Part shown: positions 1-10,440 of the stretch, one piece after another
Layout of the letters: every line of letters begins with the position of its first letter
Position numbering within the stretch: the stretch's first letter is position 1
From: Myrica gale
Taxonomy: Eukaryota; Streptophyta; Magnoliopsida; Fagales; Myricaceae
Assembly (NCBI GenBank): GCA_963930655.1
Contig: OZ005617.1
Location: 6,078,501-6,142,500 of the forward strand
Length of the DNA: 64,000 nucleotides
Direction of reading: 5' to 3'
Translations under genes and position numbers: made by a program
The notes under the pieces: model-generated
Told to the model about the DNA's origin: nothing
The model's database searches: none
The model's input: the letters and a program-made list of their open reading frames with translations, nothing else

Positions 1-1358
1 TATAAAAGAAGTCATTAGTAGACCAGTTTGTCAATACATTTTATAATAACAGGTGATATATAAACCATAGATGTTAGAGCCAGCCCCGTTAGAAAAGGTG
101 GCAGATCGATCGAAGACATATATTGTGCTTCACTAGCTATCATTCTTTAGAGGTTTCAGTACTGTACTACAGATATTATAATTGTTCTATCTTCACGTTC
201 GCTTTCCCACTTAAAAGAAAACTAAGCAAAAGCTCCCTCTCTCTCTCAGCTCTCTCTGACACTCACAGGAATATATGCACATAGTAGGTACTGTTAATTT
301 ACTAATTAGAGGTTCCACGAAAATGGTAAGAGTACTGACAAATTCTGTTGTACCCTCTTCTATAATGATTTTGATATACCCTAGCATTACACCTTCCATT
401 GCGGATTCTCTGTAAATTCACCTCTTAGGCAACACGAACGAGCATGCATGGTTTTCTCATTTGGCTCCACAATTCTGAACAAAACTCGCGACAAACAAAC
501 TAAGAGTTTAAAACCACAGATTCTCTTGTTAAGCGAGTGTGTATAGATCAGTTCTTACAATTTACAAGAGTAGCTAAAGTGGAATGCATCTTCTCTATGT
601 TAGCTAGCAACCAGACTTTTCCTAATTAGCTTTCTGGGATCTATGACAAGAAAGATATATATATATATTTGGCAATGCAGTAACATATTAGGTTCCTCTA
701 CGCAGTATAAAAATGTTCTATTGTAGACTGCAGTCTTTCCATTTTCAGATGCACATCTTCAAGTGCGCTACTGTTTATTCCCATGTAAAATAATGACAGC
801 AAGAATAACTTGACATCAATTCGAAGGATTCACCATATTTAGTAATCTGGAATTGCGAGAAAACAGCAAGTGGAGTGTTGCTATATTTGGCACTCCGGTA
901 GTCAATTTGCTTTATGATCTGTTTAGCGTGCGTAATATGGGTGGCTTTTCTGGTTTTTTTCATTTTTTTTCTTGTCAACCCTGCATTATGCCAAAGGCCC
1001 AAAGGTAGCATTGCAAAATAGCCTTTGATCAGTGGCATACCTCGTTTTCCAATTGTCAAAATCTGACATTAACTGCACATAAACGCCTATATATGCACCC
1101 TTGGTCACCTTGGAAGATGAACCAAAAGATAGAGAGTGAGTGAGAGAGAGAGAGAGATGCTAGCATAACTAAGGAAGAGGTTTCTGTGACCGATAACTTA
1201 AAGTCTTAAACAGGTTTTTGTGGTTTTTGTTTTTTTGCAACCCAAGAGTTTAGTGTTAGAATAATTTCAAGAGAAAAGGTGGGGTCCCACCATGAAGGCT
1301 ATGCCACATCATAGAGCCTAATTGGCACACAGGGGACATTCTCGTTGATGCACCTCTG
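1..1358. other. Upstream region of ABCG14, no gene seen
   Basis: AT-rich non-coding DNA. The only reading frames are short and without recognisable motifs. It contains a short CT-rich tract near 233-260 and a GA microsatellite near 1136-1157. It probably holds the promoter of the downstream transporter gene; no conserved element beyond a TATA-like box could be singled out. Confidence 0.5.
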
Positions 1359-1371
1359 CTATATATTAATG
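1359..1371 (+). promoter_or_regulatory. Candidate TATA box of ABCG14
   Basis: The string GCTATATATTAAT lies about 155 bases before the chosen ATG at 1523, leaving room for a short leader of C-rich sequence. Placement relative to the gene is the only support; no transcript start can be seen. Confidence 0.4.
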
Positions 1372-1522
1372 AGCCTCTCCAGTTCACTTCGGAAACCAAA
1401 GTTAAAAGGATCTACTTAACTTCTCCCTTTCCCCCAATTAATCTCCTCACCACTTGCCTTCGCCACCAAAACGCAGCAACAACAACATATTTTCAGCCCC
1501 GCCTTGCCGCCTCAACTACTGC

Positions 1523-4500
1523 ATGGAGCGGAAACCAGAATCTAGTGGCAGTGAACCCATGGAAAATCTGTCTGAGATGTCGGAGCCCCAGAACACGGCT
1601 GTCCTTGCTTACCCTGTTGCAGCCAATTTGCAGTCTGTTTATCAACTCACCTTGTATCCTATAACTTTGAAGGTCATTATATCTCTCCATCTATTCCTCT
1701 CTTTCTCAAAGCAAGAACATATACTCTGGCTCACAATATATATATACAGTAGTCTTGTAGTTGTCGTTGTTGCATAAACATTGGTAAGTAAGTAAGTAAC
1801 ATGCATAACTATGAATTTTCTAGATTCAAGAATTACATTTCTTATTCATAAACTCTTTGCCGTGATGATTACCCAATATCTGACATATCGTGAATAACAT
1901 CGATCCGTTCTAAATTTCTGGTTTCTTTTTCGACGTTGCTTGGCACAGTTCGAAGAGGTGGTGTACAAAGTAAAACTGGAGCAGAAAGGATCATTATGGG
2001 GTACATGGACCAGCAAAGAAAAAAACATATTGAACGGGTTAACTGGTATGGTTTCCCCAGGAGAGATACTAGCGATGTTAGGGCCCTCAGGGAGTGGCAA
2101 AACAACCCTCCTTACAGCTCTTGGAGGCCGTCTACATGGTAAGTTGTCCGGAAAGATCACATACAATGGTCTGCCTTTTTCTGGTACCGTAAAAAGAAGA
2201 ACAGGATTTGTTGCTCAGGACGACGTCCTATACCCACATCTCACCGTGACCGAAACTCTTATTTTCACCGCACTCTTAAGGCTACCCAACAGCTTGACTC
2301 GGGATGAGAAAGCCCAGCATGTGGAGCGAGTGATCACTGAACTGGGGTTGACCAGGTGCCGCAACAGCATGATTGGGGGGCCACTTTTTAGAGGGATATC
2401 AGGTGGAGAAAAGAAGAGGGTGAGTATCGGTCAGGAAATGCTAATTAATCCAAGCTTACTTCTGCTAGATGAACCAACGTCAGGATTGGACTCAACCACA
2501 GCTCAACGGATCCTGACCACAGTCAAACGGCTCGCTAGTGAGGGTAGAACTGTGGTCACCACCATTCACCAGCCCTCAAGCAGGCTTTACCACATGTTCG
2601 ATAAGGTGATCCTGCTCTCCGAGGGGTACCCCATCTATTATGGTCCCGCTTCTGCAGCCTTGGACTATTTTTCCTCAATCGGCTTTGCGACTTCCTTGAC
2701 CGTCAATCCAGCTGATCTCTTGCTTGATCTTGCTAATGGTAATCTCAACTTCTTTAAGCATCTAGCTTTTGTGAAAAGGACTACCTTTCCTTCCAAAAAA
2801 ACGCTTGTATGAGCGATGAGGGAACAGGGATAGCTGCTTTCTGTTCCCTCCTTCTGTTGAATTATTCTCTTTAGCATCATTCAGGCGAAGATGGATATAA
2901 AGAGTGGAATTAAAAGTTGTCTATTTAATGAATGTCGCACGAGTAATCTTTATATATACTTCCATATCTCGAAACCGATAGCTGCTTGGAGAGAAGTACT
3001 TAAATTGTCACGTTCGTGCACATCTACACATCGTCTCACGTGCACACACGAGTATGCTAATTAATTTTTCACTCAAAATAGTGGCCATGCTGTGAGATCT
3101 AACAAGTGTCCTTCTTGTTGACCTTTTTCTTACAAATGTATGCAATCTCATGGCCATTGCCGGAAATTTAAACATTGCAGGAATTGCTCCTGACTCCAAG
3201 CAACCAACTGAGCAAGTTGAGAACATGGAACAAGAACAGAAGTTAATCAAGGAAGCTTTGATTTCAGCCTATGACAAGAACATTTCTACGAGGTTAAAAG
3301 CTGAGCTTTGCAGCTACGATGTCAACAGCTACAATTATGCAAAAGATGGCTCTAAAAGTAAATCTTCTATCTTCTCCCTCTTGTTCCTGCAATCCTTAAT
3401 TTATCGTGCAGCAACCTCACGTAGGAGCAAAGAGATCCCCACATTGGCTTCAAATGTTTAGTACTTGTCTTTTCTTCTGCTACTTTCCTTTCAACTGTTC
3501 TCAAGTAGCGAATTTACAGGGCATGATGTAATGAAAGCAGAGCAATGGTGTACAAGCTGGTGGCATCAGTTCAAGGTGCTCCTTCAGAGGGGGCTGAGGG
3601 AGCGGAGGTTTGAAGCCTTCAACAGGCTTAGGATTTTCCAAGTTATAAGTGTTGCCGTACTTGGTGGACTCTTATGGTGGCACACCCCAACATCTAACAT
3701 TCAAGACCGCGTAAGCATCTCTTCTACTTTTCAATGAATTGGACGATGCAAGAACCACTTTTGTATCTAAGTTCTGGTACGCGCAAAAAGATGCCGCATA
3801 TGAGTCACTTTCGAAGTTGTGTCCGACTCCATGTCATGTCAATATATCGTATCCTTTTACCCAATATGCCTCCAATAATTTGCTGATAATCTTATCAAAA
3901 TTGGGTAGATCTCGTATGATTTGAACAGGCCGGATTAATTATTGATATTTCAAATTCGTATCCTGAATTATTTTCTTATAGGTGCTAAACAAGGTTTGCA
4001 TTCCAACTGCAGATTGCCTTGCTTTTCTTCTTCTCTGTGTTCTGGGGTTTTTACCCTCTCTACAACGCAGTTTTCACGTTTCCCCAAGAAAGAAGAATGC
4101 TAATCAAGGAACGATCATCGGGAATGTACCGCCTTTCTTCCTACTTCTTGGCTAGAACAGTGGGAGACCTGCCGCTGGAGCTTGCACTGCCTACTGCATT
4201 TGTCTTCATTATCTATTGGATGGGTGGCCTTAAAGCGGATGCTATGACTTTTATCCTTTCCCTGATCGTTGTCCTCTACAGTGTCCTTGTATCCCAAAGT
4301 CTTGGCTTAGCCATCGGCGCACTTCTCATGGACATAAAACAAGCCACTACTTTAGCTTCTGTTACGACCCTTGTTTTCCTCATAGCAGGAGGATATTATG
4401 TCCAACGAATTCCTCCCTTCATAGTCTGGCTAAAGTACTTGAGCTATAGCTACTACTGCTACAGGCTGCTTCTTGGGGTTCAATACAAAGAGGACGACTA

Positions 4501-4663
4501 TTATGAGTGCTCAAAAGGAGTGTTGTGTCGAGTTGGAGATTTCCCTGCCGTCAAATCAATGGGTATGGACAATTTATGGGTAGACGTGGCCATCATGGCT
4601 CTAATGCTGGTGGGTTATCGACTCGCTGCTTATCTGGCACTGCATAGAGTGCGGTTCAGGTAA
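1523..4663 (+). CDS. ABCG14: ABCG14-type half-size ABC transporter (cytokinin exporter family)
   Basis: Exons read as 1523-1672, 1949-2738, 3181-3357, 3520-3710 and 4013-4663; all junctions are GT-AG and phases join, giving 652 aa (Arabidopsis ABCG14 is about 650). The order is nucleotide-binding domain then membrane domain, as in WBC/ABCG half-transporters. Visible motifs: Walker A GPSGSGKT near residue 95, signature ISGGE near 200, Walker B LLLLDEP near 220, followed by the H-loop region TTIHQPSSR. The last exon holds the hydrophobic segments, with the conserved [25 protein letters not shown] region split here only for mention as [10 protein letters not shown] and [11 protein letters not shown]. 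Known family role: ABCG14 sits in the plasma membrane of vascular cells and exports trans-zeatin-type cytokinins for root-to-shoot transport. The near-identity recalled to Arabidopsis ABCG14 across both domains supports orthology. An upstream in-frame ATG at 1454 would add 23 residues; 1523 is preferred because the extra peptide has no family resemblance. Confidence 0.93.
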
Positions 4664-4849
4664 GATTCCGGCCCTCAAACCAGAGGTCCAGATATTTGAA
4701 GAGTTTTCTTTTTCTTCTTCAACTGAGGAATAATGTGTTAGGTTCTAAGATCGTGATCAAGTTGTAAAATTTTGATCCAATTTCCCTCTCAGTCGGATGT
4801 ATTAGCCTTTTTCTTTGTAAAGTAGATGAATCATAACTCCTATTTCGTG

Positions 4850-4855
4850 AATAAA
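4850..4855 (+). promoter_or_regulatory. Polyadenylation signal of ABCG14
   Basis: AATAAA about 190 bases after the stop codon and about 20 bases before an A-rich stretch at 4877-4889. Spacing fits a plant near-upstream element; inferred from position. Confidence 0.5.
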
Positions 4856-4889
4856 GTTCTATGACTTCCCCCCAAAAAAAAAAAAACAG

Positions 4890-5724
4890 GCCAGCTAATT
4901 AGCTAACGTGTTCTGTAACAGAGGGAATAAAGACCTAACTTTTCAGCTCCAGTCAGGCGGTCATGATCAAACCCATGTCCTACTAGAAAACTAGAAATTA
5001 ATGATGTTAACTACACCACCATAGAAGAGTAGAGAACCAATTTCATATAGTTCTCACCACCATAGTTCCAATGGGCAGATCAAGAGGTCACAGAATTTCT
5101 GAAAGCGAAAGGAAAACAAGGAGAGGAGGAGGCCCACGTGTTGTGGTACACAGACAAAAGATCACTGAAATATTGAGGTGAAGGCCCATGCAAAGAAAGG
5201 AAGTGAAAGCACAAAATCCTCGTCATTTCCTACTTGAAGCACAACGCACCATCCACACCAAAATTTATCACCTCGAATGACAGAAAAGGACAAGAATCTG
5301 CATACTGTCTGGTCCTTTTCTTTCTTTTGTAGAAGTAGTGGTGTTCATTAAAGTGAAAAAAAAGTGGAAGAACAAGTGGGTCACTGCCTCAAATGATGAA
5401 ACCAAAAGAAACGAAGCAGGTGATTAGTCGTCGTTTCCTTCGTTTGACCACACCTAGAAAGACAAGAATAGCCTATTCATTGGTTCCAGGAGCTGTTGTG
5501 AGCTCCTCAGATTAATTGCCTTATAAGCTGAGTTCCTAAGTAACCAAATGAGGAAAGAAAAACTAGTCATTCATAGGTAGCAATTATCACAGTACTACTC
5601 CCATGGCAAATAGTTAAGAAAGGTTAAGGAAACATCAGCCGGGAAAATCGAGCAAAGAGCTTTGGCCCATGCATGCCTGATGCCTTGAGAGAGTAATAGT
5701 TGACTTCCCATGACAAATCGTATT
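4890..5724. other. Intergenic DNA, no gene seen
   Basis: Purine-rich AT-rich sequence downstream of ABCG14 with no long reading frame, no clear terminal inverted repeats and no RNA gene that I can recognise. Confidence 0.4.
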
Positions 5725-5946
5725 ACTTCGTGCAAGGCAATCTCTAAGATAAATTGTGATTTAGGCGAATAAAAAGAGGCCTTTATAATAAATAATAAAT
5801 TATTATATTAAAATATCAAATATCAAAAAAAATTAGTTAAATTTTGAGATGCAAAAGTACTTATCAACAAATCGTATTACTTCATACAAGGCCGTCTATA
5901 AGATAAATTGTGATTTAGGCGAATAAAAAGAGGCTTTTATAATAAA
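5713..5946. repeat. Tandem duplication of the left end of the hAT-like element
   Basis: A unit of about 154 bases starting ACAAATCGTATTACTTC at 5713 is repeated from 5867. Both copies carry the same GATAAATTGTGATTTAGGCG segment and the same AT-rich run after it. The second copy is interrupted at 5946 by the CACTA element and resumes at 9126. The first copy therefore serves as the unfilled version of the insertion site. Confidence 0.85.
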
Positions 5947-8900
5947 CACTATAAAAAACAGGTCTATAGCGGCAGTCTTTTTAGCGGCGTTCGCTAAAAA
6001 AGTCACTAAAATGGTATTTTTAGCGGCGGTCGCTAAAAAAGCCACTAAAGGGATCTATAGCGGCGGTCTTTTTAGCAGCGGTCACCAACCGTCGCTATAT
6101 ACCCCCCATTTAGCGGCGTTTTTTTCAAAACGCCGCTAAAGGTGGTACCTTACCACCTTTAGCGGCGGTCTTTGGCGGTCACAAAGACCACCGCTAGAGA
6201 TTGTATACCTATAGCAGCGGCTATGACCACCGCTGTATCTTGTACCTTTAGCAGCGGTTTTAAAAAAAAAACCACTGCTATAGGTATAGTTGAAAAAAAA
6301 TTCAAAAATACATGTTATTTAATGTTAATAATTATTTATAGACTATTTTATTCCTTTTAATACATAATTTTATTTAAGAAAATCAACTTTATACTGCAGC
6401 AATAAAGAATCGATTATTTAAGAAAATCAGTTTAACCGGTTAATCTCTTTCTCTCTCGCTCTCTCTTTCTCTACCCAAGATTCTTGTATGATGTTGCCTT
6501 TTGAAATTTTCTTCTGGAAAATTTTCTTGAAACAAAAGGTACATATCTCATATCTGTTAGTTCTACCCTCTCTTAGTATTGGGCTAATGGGGAATTTGGC
6601 TCTTTCTTGTTGTTGGAAACTTCAGTGTTACTTAGAACTAGAAATTGTTGCAGATTTATGGTATGGTATACCTTGACTCCTGCAGAAGGATCTTTTTGAT
6701 TGTTTGGAAATAAACCCTGCATGAGAGAAGGTTTATGGTTATAGAATATATTACAGTTAACTTAGTTTTAAGTTTATAGCAGTGCAGAGATCTTAAAAAT
6801 ATTTTAGTATTGGGCTAATGAGATGTGAATTTTCCTTATAATAGGTGATGGTGATTAAAATCCTTATCATGTTGATTCACTGAAGTATGGGAAAGAACTG
6901 GAGGATCTCTTTATAAGATGAGTTAAGTGCTAGCATTTCTTACACCCTGTTTCTTATACGAGACATGCCAAGCATAACTGGGATTAGTTCGCTATCATGG
7001 GTTACAAGTTAATGAGATTATAGGCACATAAAGTTTTTAGCTTAAACATCTGTTTCAATTGGACATCTTTCCACATGAAACTGGACAAATAATTCCCAGT
7101 TTATGCAACACTTTTAAGGCTCCAAGAACAGAGAAAAAAAGGAGCAGTTGACAAATGATTCCAATTGTTTTGATTCTTTCTGGTTCAGAAAACTTTTTGC
7201 TCAGGGTCTTCTTCAAAGGAAGACTACTTTCGTTTCTTCTTCAATGTTTTCATCTTTGAGTTTGTTTGGTCCTTTCTAAAAGGAACAGAAAAAGGGAGAG
7301 AAGGGGGTAGAGAGAGAGCATCTTTTATTGCATTGTAGCCATCTCAATCAGAATCAGTTGGTTCCTGTGAAGCAACATTGATTGGAATAGATGATTTACT
7401 AGGGCCAATTAGTTTGTGAATTTCTTTGTATTTTGTGGACATTACTTGAGTTAATCTACATCTATGATTTCCAGAGCTGGAAACTTGGTTGGTCCAAACT
7501 TGGGTGCAGATGTAACTAGTGAAGTAACCTCTTCTTCTGGACCAGTGAAATTGGAAGACCTGCAACGAATCTTGAGTACTAATATTGGGCCTGCAGGTAT
7601 GGAGTTGTCTCCCTAGAGAATGCTTTTATATTTTCTTTCCCTTTAATGACTAATCTCTCAACTTCTGTTATGTGATGAGAAATGTTGCAGATGATGTTGG
7701 AGATCCAGATGGAGGTGATAATTATTTTTCCTTTTCCTTTATCAATATCTGGTATCAGATAGGGTGTAAAGAAGTCTGCTAAATCACTACTAATCCTTGT
7801 TATTGAATGCAAGTTGTCAGCTGTACATAACCGAGTCGTTCCTATCTATTAGATTTGTTATGACCAGGAATCATTTAGCTCAATTATTGGGCATAGTTGC
7901 TTATTGAAAACTTAGATAAAAAGTTGATGGAAAAAAGAAGACGGAAATCTACTTGATATGTCAAGTTAGGTGAGGAACCCTGGAACCAAATCAGAGGTTC
8001 TGGGATGAAGTCTCACCAAAACTTCTGTTCAGCACTTCTTTGAGGATCTATTGGAGCTGCTGCAGAGCACACCTTTCTGCCAACAAGTGGATTCAATTAC
8101 TTATGTGAGGATCTGCAGCCCCCCCATCTGGTTATTTCTTAAGTGTTCGTCCTTGCTCAATTTTTGCAGTCCTTAATAATCAGCTTAATTTAGTCCTTGA
8201 TTTGAATATCAGGAGGAAGGACAGGGTTCAACTTCAGCTTGAATAGTGAGATTCTCTCTTCTAAGATTGTGAAATATCCGGATAGTCTTTTCTGTATCTT
8301 CTGTCTTTTTTTTTTCCCTGTTTTCTTAGTCATTCATTTTGACATCTCCATCCTACTTTGTATATTTGTTATGTATGAAATTTAATTCCCCACCCGAATA
8401 GTACATCTATGATTTTATGACATCTCCATCCTTTTTTTTTACCCATTTTGACAAGGAGAATCTAGAGTTGCTTATAGCCTTATATACAAGTAGATATTTT
8501 GTTTATTTTTATTTCTCATGTGATATTTGTTTTCAATTACAGGAATTCAAGATCGAAGATGTTGATGTGTAAAATGAGGAAGATTTTAATTGGTCCTTGC
8601 TTATTGTATTGTATTTGAATATTTTGGTTGGTCCTTACTTAATGCTATTTTATATTAGAAACTTGTTACTTTTTAGATTACTTGTAAAGATTTTTGTGTT
8701 TGTTGTAAAACATTATTAATCAACGATTAAGTATATTTTGTTTTATTATCCTTGGTCTTTATATTTTTACATCCAATGAATTATGATTATTCAAATAAAT
8801 TTGTATTACCGATTAAAAAAGCATGTATAGAAAAATATAGGAAAAAATTAGTGGTGATTTGGAAATGTTGGCAAAAAAAAGCTGCAAAATTATAGCGGTC

Positions 8901-9125
8901 ATATTAGGACCGACCGCCGCTACAGACCTTTAGTGCCAAAAAACAGCAACCGCGGTTGGGCCTATAGTGGCGGTCACCTCAACCGCCGCTATAGACCCGA
9001 TGTCTTCACCAGCAGTCACTCGAACCGTCACGATAGACCTAGGCCGATGGAGCTATAGGCCGCCGTTAAAAAACCGCTGCTATAACCTATAGCAGCGGTT
9101 TTCTGACCGTCGTTTTTTTGTAGTG
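5947..9125. mobile_element. Non-autonomous CACTA (CMC) element, 3,179 bp
   Basis: Begins CACTATAAAAAACAGG and ends ...TTTTTTTGTAGTG, so the termini are CACTA/TAGTG. It is flanked by the 3-base duplication AAA (5944-5946 and 9126-9128). Removing the element and one AAA restores the sequence seen in the neighbouring unfilled tandem copy near 5790, which fixes both borders. Both ends carry dense subterminal repeats built on TATAGCGGCGGTC in both orientations (5960-6260 and 8890-9120), the usual transposase-binding architecture of CACTA elements. No transposase (TNPD/TNPA-like) frame was seen; the interior holds captured RPN13 gene pieces. Confidence 0.9.
7459..8111 (+). pseudogene. Captured fragments of the proteasome receptor gene RPN13/ADRM1
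   Basis: Three blocks read like the C-terminal half of plant RPN13, the ubiquitin receptor of the 26S proteasome. Block 1 (about 7459-7596) includes [10 protein letters not shown], then [15 protein letters not shown]. Block 2 (7691-7714) reads DDVGDPDGG. Block 3 (about 8057-8111) reads EDLLELLQSTPF then QQVDSITYV, matching the DEUBAD-domain segment. Blocks 1 and 2 are separated by a GT-AG intron and join in phase, so the capture was from genomic DNA, not from a processed transcript. The Pru domain and the segment between blocks 2 and 3 are missing, so this is a partial, probably non-functional copy. It lies inside the CACTA element. Identity rests on recalled RPN13 sequence. Confidence 0.72.
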
Positions 9126-10047
9126 AAATAATAAAATATTATATTAAAATATCAAATATCAAAAAAATTAGTTAAAAATTATTCTTCTCACTTTTTGAGA
9201 TACAAAATTACTCAAAGATTTGTATTCAAGATTTTTCAATAATTGATAATATAGCTAATCTATTTAATATTTCTTACGTCATAGTAGATCTTAGATATGA
9301 TTTTATTAGTTTTAGTTTTTTTGAAAAACTTCTTTCAACAGAAGCAACAATTTTGTTTTTTTAACTTTTAATATCCTGATTGTATTTTCTATTAGATATA
9401 TTAGATATCTCAAAATTATCCTAAATTGAAAAATGATAACTACAATCACCACAAACATAAATTCAAAATAAAACTGTACAGTACTCAACTTAATCTCAAA
9501 TTACTTTGAGATTTTGAAATTGAATCAACACTTGAAAGTTAGCCAGAAAGAGGCAAGAATATGACGTTCACAATAGAAAAATAAGAAAAAATGGTGAACA
9601 AAAGAGTGAAAGTAAGATATCAATTGAGAAGTGAGATATAAAGAAAGAAAGGTAGGCGAGTAGAAAGAAAAGGAAATGTTGGTGAGGAGAATAATGAAAG
9701 TAGGGATAAAGTAAGAATTAAAAAAACTGCCAAAAATTGGAAGTCCGATAGTCTTTTTTTCAATTTTAAAATTGGAATTCCAATAGTCTTTTTTGAATTT
9801 TAAAGTTGAAAGTCATTTCCTTTGAAATTTTGAATTATGTTTTTCTTTGCATTACATGAGGATTTTCCTAAAAAGTTTAATGAATATTTGAGACTTATTT
9901 TTTTCTTTTGTTAAGTTAAAATATTTAAATTATGGGCCTATAACCTATTCAATATTAAGTAAAATAGGAAGTTAGGGGTCTTCCTATTTTGTGGGCCTTA
10001 GGCAACCGCCTAGGTTGCCTTTGCTCAGAGACGCCCCTGACTTCATG

Positions 10048-10440
10048 TACATGCACTAGTGTTGCACAAGTCCCTTACCCAATATACATGGAACAAGCTG
10101 TCTTTATGGGTTGCTGGCTTCACACACAGGTATACTTTCTATAGTAATCAGATTTGACTCTTCATGACTAGCATTCCTTGCATTCTTATAACCAATCAAA
10201 TGCACTCAAGCCTAACACAAAGCATCTCTTTGTCTATCAATGCATGTGTTGGGACAAGTACTCTCTCGCTGATAACAAAAACCAGAAAATAAAATATATT
10301 AGACAATGGTAACTGACAATGGCATCTGAGAAATCCCTTACGGGGAGGACTCTGAGTTCTAGCGTGTTTATTTTGCTTGCAAGAGGAAGGAATTAGAACT
10401 TGGACCTTTCAACCCATCCCAAGTGCTGAATTTTAAGTCT
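10048..10440. other. Intergenic or retrotransposon leader, no gene seen
   Basis: No long frame. The later part leads directly into the Ty3/gypsy gag region and may be its untranslated leader or LTR remnant, but no second LTR copy was found in the window. Confidence 0.3.

Larger units (their letters stand above)
5733..10039. mobile_element. Old hAT-like element hosting a CACTA insertion
   Basis: The right end reads ...CAGAGACGCCCCTG (reverse CAGGGGCGTCTCTG, a common plant hAT-type terminus) and is followed by ACTTCATG at 10040-10047. The left end CAAGGCAATCTCTAAG looks like a decayed copy of the same terminus and is preceded by ACTTCGTG at 5725-5732, an 8-base target duplication with one mismatch. 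The duplicated second left end (after ACTTCATA) could equally be the true border. No transposase frame is left; the interior outside the CACTA element is AT-rich. Age is inferred to be greater than that of the CACTA insertion, which it contains. Confidence 0.6.

Noticed and set aside
775-1059. 94-codon minus-strand ORF upstream of ABCG14
   Set aside because: No start context, homology or domain recognised; AT-rich intergenic DNA.
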